Assembly (NCBI RefSeq): GCF_016584085.1
Contig: NZ_NRSJ01000039.1
Span: 1 to 48,133, forward strand
Origin: Halochromatium glycolicum
GTDB taxonomy: Bacteria > Pseudomonadota > Gammaproteobacteria > Chromatiales > Chromatiaceae
Direction: 5' to 3'
DNA: 48,133 nt
A model generated the notes under the pieces. The model had not been told where the DNA came from. It ran no database searches and was given only the letters and a program-made list of their open reading frames with translations. Below are positions 33,605 to 41,297 of this stretch, piece after piece. Position 1 is the first letter of the stretch. Every line of letters begins with the position of its first letter. Both the position numbers and the translations under genes were made by a program.

Positions 33605-35323
33605 TCAGCTGCCAGGATGCTGCTGCATCAGGCGCTGCTTGAGCCAACGCCAGAGTGCACCGCGCGACGGCTGCGCGCCAGTGACGACATAGGTCAATAC
33701 ATCGGGGTTGTTCAATGTCCACTGCATCCAGCCCTGCGCCTCGGATCGGCCGCAGACCAAGAGATGATCCCCAACGCACAACGGCCGATCCAATGCAGGT
33801 AACGGCCAATGCTCACCTTGACAGCGCTGGACCAGCACGATCGCGGGCAGCGGTTCGTCACGATTGCGCGGATCACGCAGCAGGTCCTCCAGCGTCGGGC
33901 GCGCCCCAGAGGGCTCCAGGCACTTGGCCGCGTAACCGAACGCCGTCCCGACCGAAAGCTCCCACAGACTCGGTGGTCGGTCCTCGACCAGGGCGATGAT
34001 CCGACTGACCAGCTCACAGCACCAGCTGTCCGGCTCCTTTTCCGCTTGGGCCACGAACTCCATCAACAGCGGCGCGCTGAGCAAGGTTTGGATCCGCTGC
34101 GCAACGATCAGGCTCGGATGCATCAGGATATCGGCATTGACCGCCTGGAACAGCCCATCATTCATCAGGTGGTTCTCCCTCACGACCGTGAACAGCTCCG
34201 GATTGAGCTGCTTTGCCGTCATCACGATCGACAGGTTGTTCGCGTCGTTGTCGGTGCCGGCGACCAGTCCGGCCGCACGGTAGATATCGGCCTGTTCCAG
34301 CGTCACCGCCTCGGTCCCACGGCCCTTGATCAGCGGTCCCGGAGGTAAACCGGTGGCTTCGGGTTCCATCTCGATCACGATCAGCTCCACGCCTTGCTCG
34401 GCCAGATGGCCATAGAGCGCCTTGCCGAAGCGGCCATAACCGCAGATGATCCAGAGTCCCTCGGCCGGCGGATAGACCGGGTCCGGCAGGGTCGAGCCAT
34501 GCAGCCGACCAAGCCAATCCTGGAGCGAGGTCAGGCAAGGCGAGTCGATCGCACGACCGAGATAGCGCGCGAAGATATCGAATGGATCATAGATGTGATC
34601 GGTCCCGAACGAGGCCATGTTCGCCTCGACGTCGTGGGAATCCGCTCGGCAGACGACCTGGACACCCTGATGCATCAGCTTTGCCGCGAGCGCGACCTTC
34701 AGGTTGACCTCGTTCGATGAGGTCAACGCCAAGACCCCGGCGCAGTAAGGGCTGCGCAGCCCCGCCAACAGGAGATTGTCGGGACGCCGCACGTCGGCGC
34801 GCAGCGCCGGGACGAACTCCCGTAACGGCTCGAGCCTGAGCAGATCGATCCGCTCGGGATTGTTATCGAGCACGACGGCCCGCTGGTTGCGGTCGGTCAG
34901 TGCCCGCACCAACCCGCTCCCCGTTTGGCCATAGCCGCAAACCAGGTAGAAATCCTCCTTGATCCGGCGCACATGGTGCGCAAATCGTCGCTCCTCCATC
35001 GCCCGGCGCAGGGCCTTGTCCTGCAGCAGCGCGATCATCGAGCCGACCGAGTAGAGCCAGCTGATCACGGTTGCATAGATGCACAGTGTCACCCAGATAC
35101 GCTGCGCATCACTGAACGCCCTCGGCAACTCGCCAAAGCCGATGGTCGTCGACATGTAGCTGACGAAATAGAACGCGTGAAAGAAGCTCAGGTGCCAGGT
35201 GCCGCCATCGGGATCACGACCGGGAATCAGCACCAGCCCGACGATCGCGATCGAATAGACCACGATCAGGGTCAAGAGCGGCGCGCGCATGCGCCGCAGG
35301 ACCAGAAAGACGATGCTGTCCAC
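33605..35323 (-). CDS. Potassium channel protein with two RCK/TrkA-N domains
   Basis: 572 aa. Two N-terminal membrane helices (~14-34 and ~72-95) flank a pore loop with the filter-like TTIGFGE at 59-65. The more usual TVGYG is changed to TIGFG, which still fits a K+ filter. RCK1 starts YLVCGYGQTGSGLV at ~127, and RCK2 starts WIICGYGRFGKALYG at ~293; both are NAD-type Rossmann folds. TrkA-C-like regions follow. It is an inner-membrane K+ channel gated by a ligand such as nucleotide or Ca2+. The DUF6394 gene lies 34 bp upstream in the same operon. Confidence 0.92.
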   Translation of the reverse strand: MDSIVFLVLRRMRAPLLTLIVVYSIAIVGLVLIPGRDPDGGTWHLSFFHAFYFVSYMSTTIGFGELPRAFSDAQRIWVTLCIYATVISWLYSVGSMIALLQDKALRRAMEERRFAHHVRRIKEDFYLVCGYGQTGSGLVRALTDRNQRAVVLDNNPERIDLLRLEPLREFVPALRADVRRPDNLLLAGLRSPYCAGVLALTSSNEVNLKVALAAKLMHQGVQVVCRADSHDVEANMASFGTDHIYDPFDIFARYLGRAIDSPCLTSLQDWLGRLHGSTLPDPVYPPAEGLWIICGYGRFGKALYGHLAEQGVELIVIEMEPEATGLPPGPLIKGRGTEAVTLEQADIYRAAGLVAGTDNDANNLSIVMTAKQLNPELFTVVRENHLMNDGLFQAVNADILMHPSLIVAQRIQTLLSAPLLMEFVAQAEKEPDSWCCELVSRIIALVEDRPPSLWELSVGTAFGYAAKCLEPSGARPTLEDLLRDPRNRDEPLPAIVLVQRCQGEHWPLPALDRPLCVGDHLLVCGRSEAQGWMQWTLNNPDVLTYVVTGAQPSRGALWRWLKQRLMQQHPGS

Positions 35324-35357
35324 CGGGGGCCCGTCTTCGCTTGGCGCCGGGCGCAGC

Positions 35358-35741
35358 CTAGCGCCGCAGCATCGTCGTTTCGATGATCAACAGGATCACG
35401 GAGACCACATTGGCCACCATCGCGCCAGCGGCGAGGGAGACGACACTGGAGAGCGCGCCGGCGTTGAAGCCCTCGGCCGAGGCATGGGCGGCCACGGTCC
35501 AGATCACCGCAGCGGCGAGCAGCTGCAGGATCGCCACCAAGCTCGTCGCCAACAGCACCGCGCCCATCTGCGAGCGATCGCCGAGCTTGAGCACGGTCGC
35601 GATCAGGTTGACCACCACAACCGACGCCAGCTCCCACGGATGGTGATGCGCGAGATTGTCGATCTCACCATAGACGAAACCGAAGTTCAGTGTCAGGGCA
35701 AGCAGGATAAAGAAACCGAAGACAACCTTCTCGGGATTCAT
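35358..35741 (-). CDS. DUF6394 small membrane protein
   Basis: 127 aa with four hydrophobic helices. It begins MNPEKVVFGFFILLALTLNF and includes GFVYGEIDNLAHHHPWEL and VVVNLIATVLKLGDRSQMGA, which I recognise as DUF6394. The family commonly sits beside RCK-type K+ channel genes, as here (34-bp gap, same strand). It may be an accessory subunit. Function is unknown. Confidence 0.82.
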   Translation of the reverse strand: MNPEKVVFGFFILLALTLNFGFVYGEIDNLAHHHPWELASVVVVNLIATVLKLGDRSQMGAVLLATSLVAILQLLAAAVIWTVAAHASAEGFNAGALSSVVSLAAGAMVANVVSVILLIIETTMLRR

Positions 35742-35874
35742 CGCGGGCCTCCGGGGTCGGCGCGGACAATCGATCTCCTCGCGCGTATCCTATACGGATT
35801 GTCCCGCCGGAGCGCGTCCCGCTCGCCGCATGCGCTCAACGCGGGCCATCACCTCCGTCCGTCGACTGTTTGCT

Positions 35875-36762
35875 ATGAATCCGACCTCGACACCCATCCC
35901 ATTGCCCGACGCCGTTGCGGCACCACGCGACCAGCTCCACACCGATCAGGCGGGGCGCATCGCCTACTATCACGACAGGGGCGGCAGCGGGCGGCCGCTG
36001 GTGCTGGTGCATAGCATCAATGCCGCACCGAGCACCTACGAGGTCAAGCCGCTGTTCGAGCATTACGCCGATTCACGGCCGGTCTACAGTATCGATCTGC
36101 CCGGTTTCGGGCATTCAGAGCGCTCGCCGCGCGACTATTCCGCCGAACTCTTTGCCAATGCCATCCGCGCCTTGCTCGAGCAGGTGGTGCAAGAGCCCGC
36201 CGACGTACTGGCCCTCTCGCTCAGCGCCGAGTTCGCCGCCCGCGCCGCGCTAGGCTCGCCGGCGAGCATTGCCTCGCTCGTGCTGGTCTCGCCGACCGGG
36301 CTCTCGCAGCGGTCACTGCCGTCGCCGCTGGTTGGGCGCCTCACGCACAGACTCCTCAGCGTCCGACTCTGGAGCCAGAAGCTCTACGATCTGGTGACCT
36401 CTCGACGCAGCATCCGCTATTACCTCGGTCAATCCTTTCAGGACGAGCCGCCGCAGGACGTGCTGGACTATGCCTATGCGACCTCCCATCAGCCGGGAGC
36501 ACGCCACGCGCCGCTGATCTTCCTCTCGACGCAGCTCTTCACCCGCAATGCGGCCGACAACCTCTATGGGCGGCTGACCCGGCTGCCTGTGCTGGCCATC
36601 GCCGATCGCGACCCCTACGTCACCTTCGAGCAGTTGCCCGATCTCGTCGCGCGTCACGCCAACTGGCAGTCCGAGCGGCTCGCACCGCACCGCGGGCTCC
36701 CGCATTGGGATCAGCCGCAGGCGACCTTTGCCGCCCTCGACCGGTTCTGGGCGGGCGCCTGA
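35875..36762 (+). CDS. Alpha/beta hydrolase
   Basis: 295 aa from ATG at 35875. The fold is clear: VLVHSINAAPSTYEVKPLFE (oxyanion loop), YSIDLPGFGHSERSP, the nucleophile elbow LALSLSAEFAARAAL, an acid in AIADRDPYV, and the base in HRGLPHWDQP. The elbow is unusual: both glycines of GxSxG are replaced (ALSLS) although the serine is kept. The substrate is unknown. Confidence 0.85.
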   Translation: MNPTSTPIPLPDAVAAPRDQLHTDQAGRIAYYHDRGGSGRPLVLVHSINAAPSTYEVKPLFEHYADSRPVYSIDLPGFGHSERSPRDYSAELFANAIRALLEQVVQEPADVLALSLSAEFAARAALGSPASIASLVLVSPTGLSQRSLPSPLVGRLTHRLLSVRLWSQKLYDLVTSRRSIRYYLGQSFQDEPPQDVLDYAYATSHQPGARHAPLIFLSTQLFTRNAADNLYGRLTRLPVLAIADRDPYVTFEQLPDLVARHANWQSERLAPHRGLPHWDQPQATFAALDRFWAGA

Positions 36763-37004
36763 TCACAGGTCGCTCCCACGCCAGACCCACTTCAACCTGG
36801 ACCGAGCCCCACCCCAGCCGGGCCGAGGCGCAAGCAGAGTGAGGACGGCCTCGCCGACGGCCCCCTTGCCGGGAAGCGCAAGGCCCGAAACGCTGACCGA
36901 CTGAAGCGCCCCAACCGATTGAGCGCTGCGGCCATCGGCATCAGAGACCCAGGTCAACGGCATGGGCAGCGGTCCACTCCTGTCGACCGGTATGAGCGGC
37001 CGGC

Positions 37005-37250
37005 TCAGCGTTTCGGCCCGCGGCGCAGCCTGGTGCTGCCAATATAGAGCAGACCGCCAATCAGCATCACGATCTCGGCGAAGACGAACCAGCCGAAGAA
37101 CAGGTAGAGCACCCGCGACCAGATCACACCGCCGGCGGGATCATTGAGATCGTTCGGCGTATGAGGCAGAAAGCCGATCAAGGTCATCGCGAGTGCAAGC
37201 AGCGCAGCCCAGAACAGAGACAGGATGATGAGATTCGGCCGTTTCTTCAT
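37005..37250 (-). CDS. Small membrane protein of unknown function
   Basis: 81 aa with two hydrophobic helices (~8-29 and ~47-72), a basic start (MKKRPN) and a basic end (STRLRRGPKR). The loop NDLNDPAGGVIWSRV sits between them. I do not recognise a family. The charge pattern and helices are those of a real two-helix inner-membrane protein with both ends cytoplasmic. No Shine-Dalgarno site is evident. Repeats lie upstream. Confidence 0.6.
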   Translation of the reverse strand: MKKRPNLIILSLFWAALLALAMTLIGFLPHTPNDLNDPAGGVIWSRVLYLFFGWFVFAEIVMLIGGLLYIGSTRLRRGPKR

Positions 37251-37314
37251 GAGGACACCAGAGTCAAGGCAAGCGGTCTGATTGGGGCCTTGCTAACCTC
37301 GCGCGAGCGCGCGT

Positions 37315-37349
37315 CAGCGGGCAGCGGGCAGCGGGCAGCGGGCAGCGGG
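37315..37349. repeat. 7-bp tandem repeat, five units
   Basis: Five perfect copies of CAGCGGG. They lie about 65 bp upstream of the small membrane protein start and 13 bp from repeat A copy 2, inside a repeat-rich intergenic region. Confidence 0.95.
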
Positions 37350-37361
37350 CACGGCGAATAC

Positions 37362-37440
37362 ACTGCGTCCAGTTTGGGATGTGCAATGTTGATCGCGCCT
37401 GCTGCGGAAAAATTGCGTTTCTGTCTCTGGACGCGGTTTA
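37362..37440 (+). repeat. Dispersed intergenic repeat A, copy 2
   Basis: 79 bp, about 91% identical by my alignment to 9614-9692 (opposite strand). Same end points as copy 1, so the unit seems well defined, starting ACTGCGTCCAG and ending CGCGGTTTA. It is flanked on the left by the CAGCGGG array and on the right, after 22 bp, by repeat B. Confidence 0.8.
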
Positions 37441-37462
37441 GCAACAGCGGCGACGATTACGG

Positions 37463-37511
37463 TGAATCACGCGGGGTTCATCGTCCGGGGTGGCACCGTG
37501 CCATGAGCGTT
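37463..37511 (+). repeat. Dispersed intergenic repeat B, copy 2
   Basis: 49 bp matching 28586-28636 in the opposite orientation. This copy has GGCACCGTGCC where copy 1 has GGCACGCCGTGCC; both form a hairpin. It lies 21 bp past the stop of the leuA-like gene (transcribed leftwards), so it may work as a 3' end signal for that gene, as copy 1 may do between ampD and the phosphoesterase. Confidence 0.7.
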
Positions 37512-37532
37512 AGCGCAAGACGCGATGCGCGC

Positions 37533-39155
37533 TCAGGCAGCTGATTCCGCCGCGGGCGTCCCGGCCGATGCATCGCTCGGCTTCAGGGACCAGTGGATCA
37601 CCAGATTCAGCATCCGCATGGTCGCTCCGATCGACGCGAAGACCTGATTCGAGTGCACCCCGCGGGTCTTGAAGTGGCCGCGCTCGCCGGCCCAGACAAT
37701 GGTGCACTCGGTCAGCGCATCGGTACGACCGCCTTTCGGGATGCGCACCTCGTAGTCGACCAGGGTCGGCAGCGTCAGGCCGATCCGTTTCACCACCTGC
37801 GCGAGGGCATTGTTGAACGCATCGAAGCCGCCGTTGCCATGACCGGTCGCGGTGAGCTCGTCGCCCCGCAGGCAGACCTTGATACTGGCGGTCGACTCCA
37901 GCCCGAAGCTCGAGGAGACATTGCAGGCGATCAGCTCAGCATGGTGGTAGTCCTTGCTCTCGAGCACCTCGGCGATGATGAATGGCAGGTCCTCGGCGGT
38001 GATGGTCTTCTTCGAGTCGCCCAGCTCGACGATGCGTTTCAAGACCTTGCGCTGGTTGTCCTCTGAGAGCGTGATCCCGAGCCGCTCGAGGTTCTTCGCC
38101 AGCGAGGCCTTGCCGGCGAGCTTACCCAATGCATAGACGCGGCGACGCCCGAAGCGTTCCGGCGAGAGCCGAGTGTGATAAAGGCTGCCCTTATTGTCGC
38201 CGTCGGCGTGGATGCCGGCGGTCTGGGTGAACACGTCATCGCCGACGATCGGAGCATTGTCGCCGATGCGTTTGCCTGAGAAGTACTGCACCAGCTCGCT
38301 GACATGGCCGAGATGGCTCTCGTCGATCTCGATCGTCATCCCGAGCTGATCGCGCAGATTGACCACCACCTCGGCGAGCGAGGCATTACCGGCGCGCTCG
38401 CCGAGACAGTTGACGGTGCAGTGGACCGCCGCTGCGCCCGCCTGGGCAGCGGCGAAGACGTTCGCGGTCGCCAGTCCGTAGTCGTTGTGCGGATGGAAAT
38501 CGAAGCGCAGCTCGGGGAAATGCCGGATCATGTCGCTGACGGCGGCGAAGACCCGCTCCGGCGTCATCACGCCGAGGGTATCGGGCAGCATGAAATGCCC
38601 GACCCCGGCCTTGCTCAGCCGCTCGACAAGGGTATAGACATAGGCTGGATCATCGGCATAGCCATTCGACCAGTCCTCGAGATAGAGGTTGACCGCAAGC
38701 CCGCGCTCTTGGGCAAGCGCGATGTTCGTGAGCACGTCCTCTGCATGCTGTTGCGGGGTCTTGCCGAGCTGCGTCCGGCAGTGCTTCTCGCTGCCCTTGG
38801 CGAGCAGATTGATCACCCGACCGCCGGCACGCCTGATCCAGTCCGCACTGCGCCCGCCGTCGACGAAGCCGAGCACCTCGACCCGGTCGTCGAGCCCTTT
38901 GCCGTGCGCCCAGTCGATGATCTGGGCGACCGCCGCAAGCTCGCCCTCGGAGACCCGCGCCGAGGCGACCTCGATCCGATCCACCCGCAACAGTTCGAGC
39001 AGCGCCTTGGCGATATTGACCTTCTCGTCGGGCGAGAACGAGACCCCCTGGGTCTGCTCGCCGTCGCGCAATGTGGTGTCGAGGATCAGGATGCGCTGGG
39101 CGTCGTCGGGGCTCATGTCGATCTGGTCTGTGTCGGTGACCATCGGCACGCTCAA
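37533..39155 (-). CDS. Alpha-isopropylmalate / (R)-citramalate synthase family enzyme
   Basis: 540 aa. The HMGL-like TIM barrel has LILDTTLRDGEQTQGVSFS at ~26, HPHNDYGLATANVFAA (metal His pair) and TVNCLGERAGNASLAEV. The C-terminal allosteric LeuA_dimer domain (~405-520) has VSSSFGLESTASIKVCL. The DRIEVASARVSEGE and EVLGFVDGGRSADWI segments place it in a branch distinct from the classical E. coli LeuA. It condenses acetyl-CoA with 2-oxoisovalerate (leucine) or pyruvate (isoleucine via citramalate). The start overlaps the thrC stop (ATGA), which ties it to the threonine/isoleucine side, but substrate is not decided by sequence. Confidence 0.85.
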   Translation of the reverse strand: MSVPMVTDTDQIDMSPDDAQRILILDTTLRDGEQTQGVSFSPDEKVNIAKALLELLRVDRIEVASARVSEGELAAVAQIIDWAHGKGLDDRVEVLGFVDGGRSADWIRRAGGRVINLLAKGSEKHCRTQLGKTPQQHAEDVLTNIALAQERGLAVNLYLEDWSNGYADDPAYVYTLVERLSKAGVGHFMLPDTLGVMTPERVFAAVSDMIRHFPELRFDFHPHNDYGLATANVFAAAQAGAAAVHCTVNCLGERAGNASLAEVVVNLRDQLGMTIEIDESHLGHVSELVQYFSGKRIGDNAPIVGDDVFTQTAGIHADGDNKGSLYHTRLSPERFGRRRVYALGKLAGKASLAKNLERLGITLSEDNQRKVLKRIVELGDSKKTITAEDLPFIIAEVLESKDYHHAELIACNVSSSFGLESTASIKVCLRGDELTATGHGNGGFDAFNNALAQVVKRIGLTLPTLVDYEVRIPKGGRTDALTECTIVWAGERGHFKTRGVHSNQVFASIGATMRMLNLVIHWSLKPSDASAGTPAAESAA

Positions 39156-40543
39156 ACTGCAGACGCGCCGAGTGTGTGGCGGATGAAGGATGCGACCGCA
39201 TCGGCGTCGGCCGGCAGCTCGGCGCAGCGGGTCTCGCGCTCGAGCACCCCCTGCAGTGAGGGCGGCGGCGGCGGCTCACGGCCGATCGCTTCGACGACCG
39301 CCTCGGTGAACTTGGCCGGGTGCGCGGTGGCGAGCACCACCGCGTCTTGAACTTCAGCGGCTGCGCAGGCCCCCACCGCCGTGTGCGGGCAGAGGATGTA
39401 GCCGCTGCGCTGCTCGACACGGCGGATCTCGGCGAGCGTCTCGCCATCGGAGACAGCCCGGGCGTCGAAGTCCTCCCGCACCCGGCGGTGACGCTCGCCA
39501 TCGACCTTCAGCGCACCGGTCTCGGCCATCTCGAGCAGTAGCGTCCGCACCGCAGCAGGGTCCTCATCGAGCAGATAGTACAGGTAGCGCTCGAAGTTCG
39601 AGGCCAGCTGGATATCCATCGCCGGGCTCAGCGTCTGGTAGACCTCACCCGCCTGATAGACACCGGTTGCGACGAAACGGGTCAGGATATCGTTGCGATT
39701 GGTCGCGATGATGAGGCGATCGACCGGAAGCCCCATCCGCTTGGCGAGCCAGCCGGCGAACACGTCACCGAAATTCCCGGTCGGGACCGCGAAGCTCAGG
39801 CGGCGCTCCGGATCACCGCCGCTCAGCCGGCCCCAAGCATAGAAGTAATAGATCGTCTGCGCCAGAATCCGGGCCAGGTTGATCGAGTTGACCGCACCGA
39901 GTCGGTATTCCTGCTTGAATGGTAGATCACTGAACAGCGCCTTGACGATACGCTGGGCGTCATCGAAGGTGCCCTCGATCGCGATGTTGTGCACATTGGC
40001 GTCGAGCACGGTCGTCATCTGGCGTTCCTGCACGGGCGACACCCGCCCCTTCGGATGCAGGATGAAGATGTCGATCCCCGCCTTGCCACGGACGCCATAG
40101 ATCGCCGCCGACCCGGTATCCCCCGAGGTCGCGCCGAGGATGCGCAGCGCACCGCCCTCGCGCACGATCAGGTACTCGAACAGGTTCCCAAGCAGCTGCA
40201 GCGCCACATCCTTGAACGCAGCGGTTGGACCGTGGAACAGCTCGAGCCAGCGCCGTTCGGCATGCTCGGTCACCGGCGTCACCTCGGGGTGGGTGAAGCC
40301 GGCGTAGGAGCGCTCGACCAGATCGGTCAGATCGGCGCGCGGGATCGCATCACCAACGAAGGGCGTCAGGACCTCGACGGCCAGTGCCTGAAAATCGAGC
40401 TGTGCCCAATCGCGCAAGGTCTCAGCCGGCAGGCTCGGGATCACCTCCGGCACCAATAGACCGCCGTCGGTCCCCAGCCCCATCATCACCGCCTCGGCGA
40501 AGCTGAGGGGCTCGACCCCGCCTCGTGTACTTAGATATCGCAT
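39152..40543 (-). CDS. thrC: Threonine synthase
   Basis: 463 aa from ATG at 40543 (MRYLSTRGGVEPLSFAEAVM). Converts O-phosphohomoserine to threonine. The PLP lysine is K111 in FHGPTAAFKDVALQLLGN. SGDTGSAAIYGVRGK, GTFDDAQRIVKALF, NSINLARILAQTIYYFYAWG and AVPTGNFGDVFAGWLAKRMG are family hallmarks. This is the long class also found in E. coli-like and yeast enzymes. Its stop overlaps the start of the leuA-like gene. The upstream in-frame extension is rejected. Confidence 0.96.
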   Translation of the reverse strand: MRYLSTRGGVEPLSFAEAVMMGLGTDGGLLVPEVIPSLPAETLRDWAQLDFQALAVEVLTPFVGDAIPRADLTDLVERSYAGFTHPEVTPVTEHAERRWLELFHGPTAAFKDVALQLLGNLFEYLIVREGGALRILGATSGDTGSAAIYGVRGKAGIDIFILHPKGRVSPVQERQMTTVLDANVHNIAIEGTFDDAQRIVKALFSDLPFKQEYRLGAVNSINLARILAQTIYYFYAWGRLSGGDPERRLSFAVPTGNFGDVFAGWLAKRMGLPVDRLIIATNRNDILTRFVATGVYQAGEVYQTLSPAMDIQLASNFERYLYYLLDEDPAAVRTLLLEMAETGALKVDGERHRRVREDFDARAVSDGETLAEIRRVEQRSGYILCPHTAVGACAAAEVQDAVVLATAHPAKFTEAVVEAIGREPPPPPSLQGVLERETRCAELPADADAVASFIRHTLGASAV

Positions 40544-41028
40544 CGCATCCTGAGGTTGGTAGCCCAAAAAATAGTGAATCGGCTGCCTTGCCGCAATAGA
40601 CGAACTGTAACCGCTCGGCGGCGCCACGAGGGCGCGTGAGCGCGGGGCGGAAAGATGAACAAGCACCGCACTGACGGCCGCTGCACTGCGAACGGATCAG
40701 GGGGCGGTCCTGAACGGACAGCTTGCCGTAGCCGCCTAGAGCGCTCGACGGCGCGAACAGCGGCACCCTTAAGCGTCGCCTCGGGCGATTACGACTTTTC
40801 CCGGCGGTTCAGACCCTTCAGCCGATACTCCTTATCGTTGACAGGGGATTGTACCGGACAACACAATGCGCGACCGCTCGCAAACCCGAAAACGGGCTGC
40901 GCAGCGCGTAAACAACCAATGCCAATAATGACGGGGAGACGCTCGGCCGGCCCAGTCAGCGCCCGCAGCTGCAACGCGGGCGGAGCCTCCCTTTCACCAA
41001 TCTGATCTCCTGAGGGAGGGACAAAGCG
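40544..41028. other. 485-bp intergenic region between divergent thrC and symporter operons
   Basis: No gene seen. It holds the candidate promoter at 40838-40867 for the DUF4212-symporter pair. A rough hairpin AACCCGAAAACGGGCT lies near 40891-40906. The thrC promoter should also be here but is not obvious. Confidence 0.5.
40838..40867 (+). promoter_or_regulatory. Candidate promoter of the DUF4212-symporter operon
   Basis: A consensus -35 TTGACA (40838-40843), an 18-bp spacer and CACAAT (40862-40867) as a -10 with four of six matches. It lies about 160 bp upstream of the GTG start at 41029, leaving a long 5' leader. Confidence 0.5.
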
Positions 41029-41286
41029 GTGACACCCGAAAAACGCTCCGCCTATTGGAAGGCCAATCTTTGGCTCCTGACCATCCTGCTGATCATCTGG
41101 TTCGTCGTGTCTTACGGGCTCGGCATCCTGCTCGTCGAGCCGCTCAACAACTTCTCGCTCGGCGGCTACCCGCTCGGATTCTGGTTCGCACAGCAGGGCT
41201 CGATCTACACCTTCTTGGTGCTGATCTTCGTCTATGCGTGGCAGATGAACCGACTCGATAAGAAATTCGACGTCGACGAAACCTGA
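41029..41286 (+). CDS. DUF4212 small subunit of a sodium:solute symporter
   Basis: 85 aa from GTG at 41029, with a GAGGGAGG ribosome site upstream. Two membrane helices (~13-35 and ~52-72), with the family pattern YWKANLWLLTILLIIWFVVS, LGGYPLGFWFAQQGSI and YAWQMNRLDKKFDV. DUF4212 proteins are encoded just upstream of SSS-family transporters of the acetate/pyruvate type and probably form a complex with them. The symporter gene starts 12 bp downstream. Confidence 0.92.
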   Translation: MTPEKRSAYWKANLWLLTILLIIWFVVSYGLGILLVEPLNNFSLGGYPLGFWFAQQGSIYTFLVLIFVYAWQMNRLDKKFDVDET

Positions 41287-41297
41287 GGACCCCATCG

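Noticed and set aside
33377..33802. Plus-strand frames with repeats of LLSPVCSARSAQPG
   Set aside because: The repeat protein is simply the 14-bp DNA array read in frame; all three frames are open, so openness is no evidence for coding.
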